Part shown: piece by piece, positions 1 through 7,297 of the stretch
How positions within the stretch are numbered: position 1 is the stretch's first letter
How the letters are laid out: the number at the start of each line of letters is the position of its first letter
Assembly (NCBI RefSeq): GCF_003634095.1
Contig: NZ_RBIR01000015.1
Location: 1 to 32,385 of the forward strand
Source of the DNA: Arthrobacter oryzae
Lineage (GTDB): Bacteria > Actinomycetota > Actinomycetes > Actinomycetales > Micrococcaceae
Length of the DNA: 32,385 nucleotides
Direction of reading: 5' to 3'
Translations under genes and position numbers: made by a program
The notes under the pieces: model-generated
What the model was told of the DNA's origin: nothing
What the model saw: the letters and a program-made list of their open reading frames with translations, nothing else
Database searches by the model: none

Positions 1-583
1 GGCGCCGGGCCTCGCCCGCGCCGATCAGCAGCCGCGCCCGCAGGAATTCCACCGTGTTCCGGTACCCGTCATCCACCGACCCCGGACCACCCGGATCGCC
101 CGGGCTGGCCGCCGGGACGGAGCCGGCTACGCCGCCGGTCCCGTCGGACCCGGCCACGGCGGGGACGCTGATTCCACCGGCCCCAGACCCGGCTCCGGCA
201 CCGGCACCTGGCCCGGAACCGGCTGTACCGCTCTCAGCTGCGCCGCTCTGAGCCGCACCGGCACCTGGCCCGGAACCGGATGTCTCCTCGCGCCAGCCCG
301 TGGTCCACGACGTGGCCGCCGTCCCGGCGGCCGCGGTGTGTTGTGTCCTGGTCCGGTCCACCGCGGCGGCCGCCACCAGCTGCTGATACTCCACCCAGCG
401 CGAGAGCTCCTCGACCCGCCCGGCGAAATCCGACGCGGCCCGGAAATCCCAGGACGCCGCCTCCTCCGCCGTCGCACCCGCGGCCCGGAGCGCGGCCAAA
501 GCGACGTCCACCCCGGAAGCCAGGGCCGGGCCGGTGCCCTGCCCGTCGTCCCCGAACGGAATGAAATCCCTGACGGCTTCCAT
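1..583 (-). CDS. DUF222 (13E12-type) HNH endonuclease family protein, N-terminal part
   Basis: An open frame of 194 codons starts at the ATG on 583-581 and runs off the left edge, so the C-terminus is missing. The product begins MEAVRDFIPFG. It contains EELSRWVEYQQLVAAAAVDRT near residues 58-77 and DDGYRNTVEFLRARLL near 170-185; these two helices are typical of the DUF222 domain that precedes an HNH nuclease in many Arthrobacter genes. Between them lies a Gly/Ala/Ser/Pro-rich linker that includes a direct repeat. The HNH part would lie outside the window. The cellular role of this multicopy family is not settled; mobile or nuclease functions are often assumed. The ATG has no well-spaced Shine-Dalgarno, but TAGATT lies 6 nt upstream, suggesting a leaderless mRNA. 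Confidence 0.8.
   Translation of the reverse strand, partial: MEAVRDFIPFGDDGQGTGPALASGVDVALAALRAAGATAEEAASWDFRAASDFAGRVEELSRWVEYQQLVAAAAVDRTRTQHTAAAGTAATSWTTGWREETSGSGPGAGAAQSGAAESGTAGSGPGAGAGAGSGAGGISVPAVAGSDGTGGVAGSVPAASPGDPGGPGSVDDGYRNTVEFLRARLLIGAGEARR
198..279. repeat. 25-bp direct repeat inside the DUF222 gene linker
   Basis: A 25-bp sequence occurs at 198-222 and again at 255-279, identical in both copies. The period is 57 bp (19 codons), so the repeat keeps the reading frame of the minus-strand gene. It encodes the Gly/Ala-rich linker (SGPGAGA) and probably arose by in-frame duplication. Confidence 0.8.
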
Positions 584-589
584 GACTCC

Positions 590-595
590 AATCTA
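590..595 (-). promoter_or_regulatory. -10 box of the DUF222 gene (leaderless)
   Basis: On the minus strand TAGATT is followed by six bases and then the ATG at 583. This fits an actinobacterial TANNNT -10 hexamer whose transcription start would fall at or next to the start codon. No good -35 hexamer is visible. GGAG lies in the gap but only 2 nt from the ATG, too close for a normal ribosome-binding site. Confidence 0.5.
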
Positions 596-642
596 GCGAG
601 GGGGTCCGACACTCTTAGCGAACACCATGGATGAAGATCGTC

Positions 643-686
643 GGGGTGCTTGGGGTGCTTGGGGTGCTTGGGGTGCTTGGGGTGCC
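643..686. repeat. 9-bp tandem repeat (GGGGTGCTT)n
   Basis: Four perfect copies of GGGGTGCTT occupy 643-678 and a partial fifth (GGGGTGCC) follows. The array sits in the spacer between the divergent DUF222 gene and def. As the period is a multiple of three it opens spurious frames on both strands (repeated GAW or PKH), which I do not accept as genes. The length probably varies between strains by slippage. Confidence 0.9.
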
Positions 687-810
687 GGGGACATCGACGG
701 CCGAGGCGGGGGATCCGCCCCGCAGATTTCGCTAGGCCTTGGGCCTGACGGCCACACGGCCACACGGCCCCTACAGCCGCCCAAAGCCGCCACCATGGCC
801 CGGCCGAAAC

Positions 811-898
811 GGACTGAAACCCAGCGAAGCGAGGGGTAACCAACACCGAGACCCAGCGAAAGATGGTGTAACCAGGACTGAAACCCGGTGTAACGAAG
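811..898. repeat. 32-bp degenerate tandem repeat upstream of def
   Basis: Two full 32-bp units (811-842 and 843-874) and a shortened third (875-898) follow head to tail. Shared cores are GAAACCCAGCGAA or GAGACCCAGCGAA and a GGTGTAACCA-like end; the third copy lacks the middle and reads GGACTGAAACCCGGTGTAAC. There are no spacers, so it is not a CRISPR array. It ends a few bases before the presumed def -10 box. Such degenerate units often belong to dispersed intergenic repeat families, but that cannot be tested here. Confidence 0.75.
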
Positions 899-904
899 TG
901 CAAC

Positions 905-910
905 TAAACT
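905..910 (+). promoter_or_regulatory. Candidate -10 box for the def operon
   Basis: TAAACT matches the actinobacterial TANNNT hexamer and lies 41 bp before the def ATG, giving a 5' leader of about 35 nt. That leader contains AGGA about 10 nt before the start. The -35 region falls in the preceding degenerate repeat and has no clear consensus. Confidence 0.4.
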
Positions 911-951
911 GGACGTGATCCCTAGCCGCCCTTCGTGAGGACTGACTGCAC

Positions 952-1524
952 ATGGCCATTTTGAATATCCGCATCATCGGCGATCCTGTGTTGCGCACAG
1001 TCGCGGATCCCGTGACGGAATTCGGGCCTGAACTGGCAAAGCTGGTCGCTGACATGACCGAAACCATGGAGGACGTGGAGGGCGCAGGCCTGGCCGCGCC
1101 CCAGGTCGGCGTGAGCAAGCGCGTCTTCACGTACCGGATCGGTGGCGTTGAAGGCCACATCATCAACCCCGTGCTGGAGAACAGCGATGACTTCCAGCCA
1201 GACCAGGTCGAAGGCTGCCTGTCCATACCCGGCCTCGGCTTCCCCGTTCGCCGGCACCGGCACACCCGCGTGACCGGCGTGGACCTCCACGGCAATCCCG
1301 TCACCGTGGAGGGCGAAGGCATGCTGGCGCGCTGTTTCCAACACGAGACGGACCACCTGGACGGCATCCTTTACACGGACCGGCTCGAAGGCGATGACCG
1401 CAAGGCCGCCCTGCGCGCCATCCGCAACGCCGACTACGACGCCATCACCGAACAAACAACCATGAAGCGCGCAAAGACTGTCGGAACCAGCTTCGGCGGG
1501 TCCAGCTTCGGAATCAATCCGTGA
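952..1524 (+). CDS. def: Peptide deformylase
   Basis: This metalloenzyme removes the formyl group from the N-terminal methionine of nascent proteins at the ribosome. The 190-aa product carries all three diagnostic motifs: GAGLAAPQVG (residues 44-53), EGCLS (87-91, metal ligand Cys89) and HETDH (131-135, metal ligands His131 and His135, catalytic Glu132). The start is the ATG with AGGA upstream, and the product begins MAILNIRIIGDPVLR as usual for the family. A short Gly/Ser tail follows the core. The stop codon overlaps the fmt start (GTGA), so the two functionally paired genes are translationally coupled. Confidence 0.97.
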   Translation: MAILNIRIIGDPVLRTVADPVTEFGPELAKLVADMTETMEDVEGAGLAAPQVGVSKRVFTYRIGGVEGHIINPVLENSDDFQPDQVEGCLSIPGLGFPVRRHRHTRVTGVDLHGNPVTVEGEGMLARCFQHETDHLDGILYTDRLEGDDRKAALRAIRNADYDAITEQTTMKRAKTVGTSFGGSSFGINP

Positions 1525-2441
1525 GGGTTCTTTTCGCGGGGACCCCAGCAGTCGCCGTTCCGTCGTTGGACGCCCTGATTGGTGCCGGGTTCGACGTCGT
1601 TGCCGTCCTCACCCGCCCGGATGCCCCGCTGGGACGCAAACGGGTTCTCACACCGTCGCCCGTGGCGGCCCGGGCCGCGGAGCTTGGCATCGACATCATC
1701 CATGCCGCCAAAGTGGATGAGGAGGTCACCGCCAGAATCGCCGCCGCCGCGCCGGACGTCGCAGCGATCGTTGCCTACGGGGGACTGATTCCCCGTGCGG
1801 CCCTGGATGTTCCCCGCCACGGCTGGGTGAACCTGCACTTTTCCCTGCTGCCCGCCTGGCGCGGCGCCGCCCCCGTGCAGCGGGCCGTGATTGCCGGTGA
1901 CGACGTCACCGGTGCCGTCACCTTCCGCCTTGAAGAGGGGCTGGACACGGGCCCCGTCTTTGGAACGCTCACCGAAACCGTGCACGACGCCGACACCGCC
2001 GGAGCGCTGCTGGAACGGTTGTCCCACAGCGGCGCGATTCTGCTGGCCCAGACGCTCTCAGCGATCGACGCCGGCAAGGCCGTCGCGCTGCCGCAGCACG
2101 GAGACGTCAGCCTCGCACCCAAACTCAGCCTTGAGGACGGCCGGCTCGACTGGCGGCAGCCCGCACTGGCGATCGGCCGCAGGGCCCGCGGGGTTACGCC
2201 CGAGCCCGGCGCCTGGACCATGCTGGACGGCCAACGGATCAAGCTGGAGCCGGTACGCCCTGTCCCGGAGACCGCCGAACTCCGGCCCGGGCAGCTGGCC
2301 ATGGACGGGAAACGCGTCCTGGTGGGCACGGGATCGCACCCGGTGGAATTGACCCGGATCCAGCCTGCGGGCAAGAAAATGATGGCCGCCGCTGATTGGG
2401 CGCGCGGACAGGGAACACTTGAAAGCGTGGTATTCGAATGA
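1521..2441 (+). CDS. fmt: Methionyl-tRNA formyltransferase
   Basis: The enzyme transfers a formyl group from 10-formyl-tetrahydrofolate to Met-tRNAi, the step that def later reverses on proteins. The 306-aa length is normal. The N-terminal formyltransferase fold shows MRVLFAGTP at the start, the conserved NLHFSLLPAWRGAAP segment (residues 104-118) with predicted catalytic Asn104 and His106, and LDTGPV (141-146) with predicted catalytic Asp142. The C-terminal OB-like tRNA-binding domain follows (about 205-306). The start is a GTG overlapping the def stop. The stop overlaps the next start (ATGA), so def-fmt-rsmB form a tight operon. Confidence 0.97.
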   Translation: MRVLFAGTPAVAVPSLDALIGAGFDVVAVLTRPDAPLGRKRVLTPSPVAARAAELGIDIIHAAKVDEEVTARIAAAAPDVAAIVAYGGLIPRAALDVPRHGWVNLHFSLLPAWRGAAPVQRAVIAGDDVTGAVTFRLEEGLDTGPVFGTLTETVHDADTAGALLERLSHSGAILLAQTLSAIDAGKAVALPQHGDVSLAPKLSLEDGRLDWRQPALAIGRRARGVTPEPGAWTMLDGQRIKLEPVRPVPETAELRPGQLAMDGKRVLVGTGSHPVELTRIQPAGKKMMAAADWARGQGTLESVVFE

Positions 2442-4096
2442 GCGAGTCCGGGACCAGCGGCAGCGGCCGAGGCAGGGGCTACCAGCCCCGGGGCCAGAAC
2501 AGCCAGGCCACCGGCCAGAACGGCGGCAAAGGTGGCGGCCAAGGTGGCGGCGCCCGGCGCGACGCCCAGGGCCGGGAGCGCAACCGCGGACCGCAGCGTG
2601 GCTTCACCGAGAACGCGCCCTCCCAGCGGACCCGCCGTGCCGACCCTGCCCGGCTCGTGGCTTTTGAGGTGCTCCGCGCTGTGGCGTCCGAGGACGCCTA
2701 CGCGAACCTGGTCTTGCCTGCCCGGATCCGGCACCACGGACTGGACAAACGCGACGCCGGTTTCGCCACCGAGCTCAGCTACGGCGCCCTGCGGGGCCAA
2801 GGAACGTATGACGCGATCCTTGCTCACTGCGTCGACCGGCCGCTGGACCAGCTGGATCCGGCGATCCTGGACGCCCTGCGGATCGGCGCGCACCAGCTGC
2901 TCGCCATGCGGGTGCCCGCCCACGCCGCGTTGGACCAGACCGTGGGGCTCGCCCGCGCGGTGATCGGGGCCGGCCCGTCGGCACTGATCAATGCCGTGCT
3001 GCGCAAGGTCTCTGCCCGCACCCTCGAGGAGTGGCTGGAACTGCTCCTCAGCTCCGAAACCGACGCGACCACGATCGCGTCCATCCGCTACGCCCACCCG
3101 GAATGGATCGTCCGCGCACTCCGACAGTCGTTGGTTGCCCACGGCCGCCCGGTGGCCGAGATCGACGAACTCCTCGAAGCCGACAACGCCGCGCCCGTGG
3201 TGAACCTCGTGGCGTTGCCCGGCATCGGCAGCCTGGACGAGGCCTTGGAAGGCGGCGCCACCGCGGGCGAACTCGTCGAAGGATCCGCACTCTCCAGCGG
3301 CGGTGACCTCGGCCGGCTTGCCTCGGTCCGTGACGGAAGCACCCGCGTCCAGGACGTCGGCTCACAGCTCGTGGCCCGCGCGATGGCCGCCGTCGATCTC
3401 GCCGTCGACGCTGGCGGCCGGCCCGCCGGGGAGCCCGCCGGAGATTCCGCAGCCGACGCCGGCAGCGGGGATCACGCGCCGGACGGCGGAAACGCGGGGG
3501 AGCGCTGGCTGGATCTGTGCGCCGGACCCGGCGGCAAGGCCGCCCTGCTCGGCGCTCTCGCCCGGCAGCGGGGCGCCCACCTGCTGGCCAACGAATCAGC
3601 CCCGCACCGTGCCAAACTGGTCCGCCAAGCACTCTCCGCAGTCCCGCGGGACACCTGGGAGGTCAGGACCGGGGACGGCCGCGACCTCGGCGCCGAGCAG
3701 CCCGAGTCCTTCGACCGGGTCCTCGTGGACGTCCCCTGCACCGGGCTGGGGGCTCTGCGCCGTAGACCGGAATCGCGTTGGCGGCGCACGCCCAAGGACC
3801 TCGTGGATCTGGGCCCGCTGCAGCGCCAGCTGCTGAACTCCGCACTCGACGCCGTTAAGCCCGGCGGCGTGGTGGCCTACGTGACGTGTTCGCCGCACCC
3901 GGCGGAGACCACCGCCGTCGTAAGTGATGCCCTGCGCAAGCGCGAGGACCTCGAACTCCTCGACGCCGGCGCCGCGCTGGACAGCGTCAGCCTCACCGGC
4001 CATCTCGGGGCCGGGCACGAGCTCACCGCCCAGCTCTGGCCGCACGTGCATCACACAGACGCCATGTTCCTGGCCCTCATCCACAAGAAAGCCTGA
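2438..4096 (+). CDS. rsmB: 16S rRNA (cytosine-C5)-methyltransferase RsmB/Sun family
   Basis: The protein (552 aa) is predicted to methylate a cytosine of 16S rRNA (C967 in E. coli). A Gly/Gln/Arg-rich tail (about 1-65) precedes a NusB-like RNA-binding domain (about 70-200). The catalytic domain has the SAM motif LDLCAGPGGKA (358-368), motif IV DVPCTGLGALRRRPE (431-445) and TCS (483-485) with the catalytic Cys484. The ATG overlaps the fmt stop. Two parts look unusual: the disordered basic N-terminus, and a low-complexity Gly/Ala/Asp-rich insert (about 323-354) between the pre-catalytic helix and the SAM motif. The family is certain; the exact target cytosine is by analogy. Confidence 0.93.
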   Translation: MSESGTSGSGRGRGYQPRGQNSQATGQNGGKGGGQGGGARRDAQGRERNRGPQRGFTENAPSQRTRRADPARLVAFEVLRAVASEDAYANLVLPARIRHHGLDKRDAGFATELSYGALRGQGTYDAILAHCVDRPLDQLDPAILDALRIGAHQLLAMRVPAHAALDQTVGLARAVIGAGPSALINAVLRKVSARTLEEWLELLLSSETDATTIASIRYAHPEWIVRALRQSLVAHGRPVAEIDELLEADNAAPVVNLVALPGIGSLDEALEGGATAGELVEGSALSSGGDLGRLASVRDGSTRVQDVGSQLVARAMAAVDLAVDAGGRPAGEPAGDSAADAGSGDHAPDGGNAGERWLDLCAGPGGKAALLGALARQRGAHLLANESAPHRAKLVRQALSAVPRDTWEVRTGDGRDLGAEQPESFDRVLVDVPCTGLGALRRRPESRWRRTPKDLVDLGPLQRQLLNSALDAVKPGGVVAYVTCSPHPAETTAVVSDALRKREDLELLDAGAALDSVSLTGHLGAGHELTAQLWPHVHHTDAMFLALIHKKA

Positions 4097-4118
4097 TCGC
4101 CGGGCGATACTTGCCAAT

Positions 4119-4169
4119 AGTCGCGGGCCCGCAGAACATGCGGGCCGGCGGACCTGACGTCCCGCGACT
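4119..4169. repeat. Nested inverted repeats between rsmB and rpe
   Basis: An inner hairpin pairs GGCCCGCA (4126-4133) with TGCGGGCC (4139-4146) around a 5-nt loop. An outer perfect 9-bp pair joins AGTCGCGGG (4119-4127) to CCCGCGACT (4161-4169). The stems share two bases, so they may be alternatives. No U-run follows. It could weaken read-through or act as an RNA processing structure. Confidence 0.55.
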
Positions 4170-4211
4170 TTCATCAGAACGACGCTGCTTCAGAACGAGA
4201 AGGAATCCCGC

Positions 4212-4868
4212 ATGACCAAGTGCTGCATCAACCCGAGCATCCTCTCGGCCGACTTCGCCAACCTTGCGGCGGAGTTGAGCCGGATCAGCAACGCCGATGC
4301 CGTTCACGTCGATGTCATGGACAACCACTTCGTGCCCAACCTGTCCCTGGGCCTGCCGGTGGTCCAGCGTCTGCAGGAAATCAGCCCCGTCCCGTTGGAT
4401 GCGCACCTGATGATCGAGCACGCGGACCGCTGGGCTCCGGCCTACGCGGACGCAGGGGTGGCATCCGTGACGTTCCATGCCGAGGCTTCCATCGCTCCCA
4501 TCAAACTTGCCCGGGAGTTGCGGGCGCGCGGGGCCAAGGCCGGGCTCGCGCTCCGGCCCGGGACCGGCGTCGAACCGTTCCTGGACATGCTCGGCGAACT
4601 GGACATGCTGCTGATCATGACCGTCGAGCCGGGCTTCGGCGGCCAGGAGTTCCTGGACCTGACGCTGCCGAAGATTCGGCGTGCCCGGGCGGCGATCGAC
4701 GGCTCGGGCCTGAAGGTTGCGCTGCAGGTCGACGGCGGCATCACCGAGGACACGATCTTCCGGGCCGCCGAGGCCGGAGCCGATGTCTTCGTGGCGGGAT
4801 CGGCCGTCTACGGCGCGACGAACCCCGCGGACGCGATCGAACGGCTCCGGACAGCCGGCAGCCGCTGA
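4212..4868 (+). CDS. rpe: Ribulose-phosphate 3-epimerase
   Basis: This pentose-phosphate pathway enzyme interconverts ribulose 5-phosphate and xylulose 5-phosphate; ribulose 5-phosphate is the substrate of RibB encoded downstream. The 218-aa TIM barrel has the family motifs INPSILSADFANL at the start, HVDVMDNHFVPN (32-43), DAHLMI (63-68), EPGFGGQEF (139-147) and VDGGI (173-177). Predicted metal ligands are His32, Asp34, His65 and Asp174. An AGAAGGAA ribosome-binding site precedes the ATG. The gene follows rsmB by 115 bp and precedes the FMN riboswitch. Confidence 0.97.
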   Translation: MTKCCINPSILSADFANLAAELSRISNADAVHVDVMDNHFVPNLSLGLPVVQRLQEISPVPLDAHLMIEHADRWAPAYADAGVASVTFHAEASIAPIKLARELRARGAKAGLALRPGTGVEPFLDMLGELDMLLIMTVEPGFGGQEFLDLTLPKIRRARAAIDGSGLKVALQVDGGITEDTIFRAAEAGADVFVAGSAVYGATNPADAIERLRTAGSR

Positions 4869-4903
4869 GCACGCCGCCGGCCCGGCAACGGACCGGCAGT
4901 GAC

Positions 4904-4934
4904 TTGGATCGCAAAGATGACCCGGACGTAATAT
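4904..4934 (+). promoter_or_regulatory. Candidate promoter of the riboflavin operon
   Basis: TTGGAT (4904-4909) and TAATAT (4929-4934) are separated by 19 bp, slightly longer than ideal, and the expected start near 4941 lies about 50 bp upstream of the riboswitch. A small hairpin (CCCGGG at 4951-4956 and 4962-4967) lies in the leader. The box is the best match in the rpe-rib gap, but it is only a sequence match. Confidence 0.5.
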
Positions 4935-4990
4935 GCGGGGCCGGGAATAGCCCGGGACCCGCCCGGGTTGTGTCAGAATAACAACACACA

Positions 4991-5140
4991 TACGTGCTCC
5001 GGGGTCGGTGTAAGTCCGAACCGGCGGTGACAGTCCGCGACCCGCGCGCCAGCACTCTTCCTCGGAAGGGATGCCGGCAAACGGTTGAATCGGTGAAATT
5101 CCGGTACCGACAGTTAAAGTCTGGATGAGAGAAGCACGTA
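4991..5140 (+). promoter_or_regulatory. FMN riboswitch (RFN element)
   Basis: The RNA aptamer binds FMN and represses the downstream genes when flavin is plentiful. Conserved RFN strings are visible: GGGGTCGGTGTAAGTCCGA, ACCGGCGGTGACAGTCCGCG, then GGTGAAATTCCGGTACCGAC, GTTAAAGTCTGGATGAGAGA. The closing stem P1 pairs TACGTGC (4991-4997) with GCACGTA (5134-5140). The variable arm is about 40 nt long (GC-rich, with TTCCTCGGAAG). It lies on the same strand as the rib genes and about 95 nt before the first start codon. Confidence 0.96.
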
Positions 5141-5150
5141 CAGCTGTTAC

Positions 5151-5173
5151 TGCGGCGCCCAGCAGGCGCCGCA
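5151..5173 (+). terminator. Hairpin after the FMN aptamer (likely expression platform)
   Basis: TGCGGCGCC (5151-5159) pairs perfectly with GGCGCCGCA (5165-5173) around the loop CAGCA, starting 10 nt after the aptamer. TAATTGTGCTGT follows, which is only weakly U-rich. The position fits a riboswitch-controlled transcription terminator; the alternative is that control acts on translation and this hairpin is only structural. Confidence 0.6.
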
Positions 5174-5235
5174 TAATTGTGCTGTCGTATACCCCCGGAG
5201 CCATCGCGGTTCTTGAGGGAAGGAACGACACACAC

Positions 5236-5406
5236 ATGAACTTGCTGCGATGGCTCTTCGAAGCACAGATCCCGCTAGCCGGATCTGTCCTGACTCTTCG
5301 CGAAGTGCTTGGCAACATCTTTGATTCCGTCAGCGCCCCGCGCGGCATGCGCCGCCTGGTTTGGGCCTGGCCGGTCGGCAGATCCGGCGTGGCGGTCACG
5401 GCATGA
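5236..5406 (+). pseudogene. ribM: Internally deleted RibM/PnuC-type riboflavin transporter remnant
   Basis: A 56-codon frame starts at an ATG with a good GGGAAGGA ribosome-binding site and ends at a TGA that overlaps the ribD ATG (ATGA). The product begins MNLLRWLFEAQIPLAGSVL and contains GMRRLVWAWPVG, which matches the N-terminus and first conserved WAWPVG segment of PnuC-family transporters; RibM members lie in FMN-riboswitch operons of other actinobacteria. Functional homologues have about 200 or more residues and several membrane helices. Here only GRSGVAVTA follows the WPV segment, so nearly all membrane helices are missing. A single in-frame internal deletion best explains the intact start, stop and coupling. 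It could also serve merely as a translated leader for ribD. Confidence 0.75.
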
Positions 5407-6614
5407 GCGGGGGCCACCTCGCTCCGAATCCCGCCTTCAGCGCGTTCGGCATGTCCGACACGAATGGCACATCCGGCACGTACGACGCCGGAGCCTCCTT
5501 CAGCGCCGCTGAAACCGCTGCGATGCAGGCTGCCCTCGCTGCCGCGGCACAGGGCCCGCGGGGCGCCAACCCCCTCGTCGGCGCCGTGGTCATCGGACCC
5601 GACGGCACGCCCCTCGTGACCGGGTACCACCGCGGAGCCGGGACCGCCCACGCCGAGGCCGACGCCATCGACCAGGCGAAGGCCGCGGGCCTGAACCTCC
5701 GCGGCACCACGATCGTGGTGACCCTCGAACCCTGCAACCACTGCGGCCGCACCGGTCCCTGTGCCCGGGCGATCATCGAGGCCGGCATCACCGACGTCAT
5801 CTACGCAATCGACGACCCCCACGATCCGGCCGCCGGCGGAGCCGCAACGCTCCGGGCCGCGGGCGTCCGCGTCCGGTCCGGCCTGGCGGCCGACGCCGCG
5901 CTGGACCTGAACCGGCGCTGGTTCGACGCCGTCGCCGCCAAACGGCCCTTCGTCACCCTGCATATCGCGCAGACCCTCGACAGCCGCATCGCGGCCAGCG
6001 ACGGCACCAGCCAGTGGATTTCCAGCCCGGAGTCCCTCGCCGACAACCACGCGCTGCGTGGCCGGATTGACGCGATCCTGGTGGGCACCCAGACGGTGCT
6101 CATCGACAACCCCCGGCTCACCGCCCGGAACGGCGACGGCGAGGCAGCCGGCAAACAGCCCCTCCGCGCCGTCATGGGATACCGGGGCATTCCCGGCGAC
6201 GCAGCCATCCACGGCGCGGACGGCAACGTCCTGCACCTGGCCACCCGCGATCCGCTCGAGGCCCTGGACCAGCTGTTCGGGAACGGCGTCCGTCACCTCA
6301 TGGTCGAGGGCGGCTCCCGGATCCTGAGTGCATTCCTCGCCGCCGGCCTGGTCGATGAACTCATCATCTACCTGGCTCCGACGCTGCTGGGCTCCGGCAC
6401 GCCCGCCCTGGAGGACCTCGGCATCACCACGCTGGCCGATGCCCAGCAGTGGGAATGGGACCCGGCGTCCGGGGGAGCGGTCCAAACCCTCGGCCGCGAC
6501 CTCCGGCTTCATCTCCGCCCCGTCGCAGACCGGGCAAGCCCGGCCGCGACCGCTATTTCATCCGATCCAACCCCGCACCGCACCGGCGCGGACACTGCCG
6601 CAGGAGGCAACTGA
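5403..6614 (+). CDS. ribD: Bifunctional diaminohydroxyphosphoribosylaminopyrimidine deaminase / 5-amino-6-(5-phosphoribosylamino)uracil reductase
   Basis: RibD performs the second and third steps of riboflavin synthesis. From the ATG coupled to the upstream remnant (ATGA) it has 403 aa. The N-terminal deaminase domain has HAEAD (83-87) and EPCNHCGRTGPC (109-120), with zinc ligands His83, Cys111 and Cys120. The NADPH-dependent reductase domain follows (about 175-380), with TLDSRIAASDG, ILVGTQTVL and LMVEGGSRILSAFL. About 35 residues before the deaminase core are variable, so the ATG at 5451 is a possible alternative start; coupling favours 5403. The Pro/Thr-rich C-terminal tail ends at a TGA overlapping the ribE ATG. 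Confidence 0.95.
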   Translation: MSGGHLAPNPAFSAFGMSDTNGTSGTYDAGASFSAAETAAMQAALAAAAQGPRGANPLVGAVVIGPDGTPLVTGYHRGAGTAHAEADAIDQAKAAGLNLRGTTIVVTLEPCNHCGRTGPCARAIIEAGITDVIYAIDDPHDPAAGGAATLRAAGVRVRSGLAADAALDLNRRWFDAVAAKRPFVTLHIAQTLDSRIAASDGTSQWISSPESLADNHALRGRIDAILVGTQTVLIDNPRLTARNGDGEAAGKQPLRAVMGYRGIPGDAAIHGADGNVLHLATRDPLEALDQLFGNGVRHLMVEGGSRILSAFLAAGLVDELIIYLAPTLLGSGTPALEDLGITTLADAQQWEWDPASGGAVQTLGRDLRLHLRPVADRASPAATAISSDPTPHRTGADTAAGGN

Positions 6615-7297
6615 TGTTTACCGGAATTATTGCCGAGCAGGGGAAGGTGCTGTCCGTTGAGCGCAACGGCGACGTCAGCGCCACCGTTCGGCTCCACGCG
6701 CCGGGCACCACCGATGGCCTTGCCCTGGGCGGTTCGATCGCTGTCAACGGCGTTTGCCTCACGGCCACGCAGATCGACGGCAGGGACTTCAGCGTCGACG
6801 TCATGGGCGAAACCCTGGTACGCAGCACCATCGGCGAACTCGCTGCCGGCGATCCTGTGAACCTGGAGCGCTGCGTGCCGGCCGGCGGACGGCTGGACGG
6901 CCACGTTGTCCAGGGCCATGTCGACGGCGTGGGCCAGCTTTTGGAGCGCGAGGGGCTCGGTAACTGGGACCGGCTCCGCTTTGGTGTGCCGGCCGGCCTG
7001 GCCCGGTACATCGCCGAGAAGGGATCCATCGCCGTCGACGGCGTCTCCCTCACCGTGACGGCCGTGAGTCCGGCTGAGGATCCGGCGCCCTGGTTTGAGG
7101 TCGGGCTGATTCCCACCACGCTGTCCGAGACCGGCCTGGGCGGCAAGCCGCTCGGCGGCCGCGTGAACCTCGAGGTTGATGTGCTGGCGAAGTACACCGA
7201 GCGGCTCCTGTCCTTCACCGGCGGATCGCCGGCGGCACACAGGGCGTCCGCGGCACCCGCCGCAGAAGGCGCGCTGACGGACGGGATCGCAAAATGA
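6614..7297 (+). CDS. ribE: Riboflavin synthase alpha chain
   Basis: The enzyme dismutates two 6,7-dimethyl-8-ribityllumazine molecules to give riboflavin. The start is the ATG at 6614, preceded by AGGAGG and giving the family's canonical MFTGII N-terminus; an open frame extends upstream but lies inside ribD. The 227-aa product has two lumazine-binding repeats, each with a matching segment (SIAVNGVCLT and SIAVDGVSLT), and the CVPAGGRLDGHVVQGHVDG linker that begins the second. The last 25 or so residues are an Ala-rich tail. The stop overlaps the ribB start (ATGA). Confidence 0.96.
   Translation: MFTGIIAEQGKVLSVERNGDVSATVRLHAPGTTDGLALGGSIAVNGVCLTATQIDGRDFSVDVMGETLVRSTIGELAAGDPVNLERCVPAGGRLDGHVVQGHVDGVGQLLEREGLGNWDRLRFGVPAGLARYIAEKGSIAVDGVSLTVTAVSPAEDPAPWFEVGLIPTTLSETGLGGKPLGGRVNLEVDVLAKYTERLLSFTGGSPAAHRASAAPAAEGALTDGIAK

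Noticed and set aside
1..583. Apparent frameshift in the DUF222 gene near 300-340
   Set aside because: An initial misreading; on careful reverse-complementing the frame is continuous from 583 to the edge.
811..898. CRISPR array
   Set aside because: Units are directly adjacent, degenerate and without spacers, and no cas genes are nearby.
4968..4996. TTGTGT-N17-TACGTG as the rib promoter
   Set aside because: The -10 would be the P1 stem of the riboswitch, so the transcript would lack a complete aptamer.
4077..6512. 811-codon minus-strand open frame across rpe, the riboswitch and ribD
   Set aside because: It is antisense to clear genes and an RFN element; high GC removes stops. No domain is recognisable.
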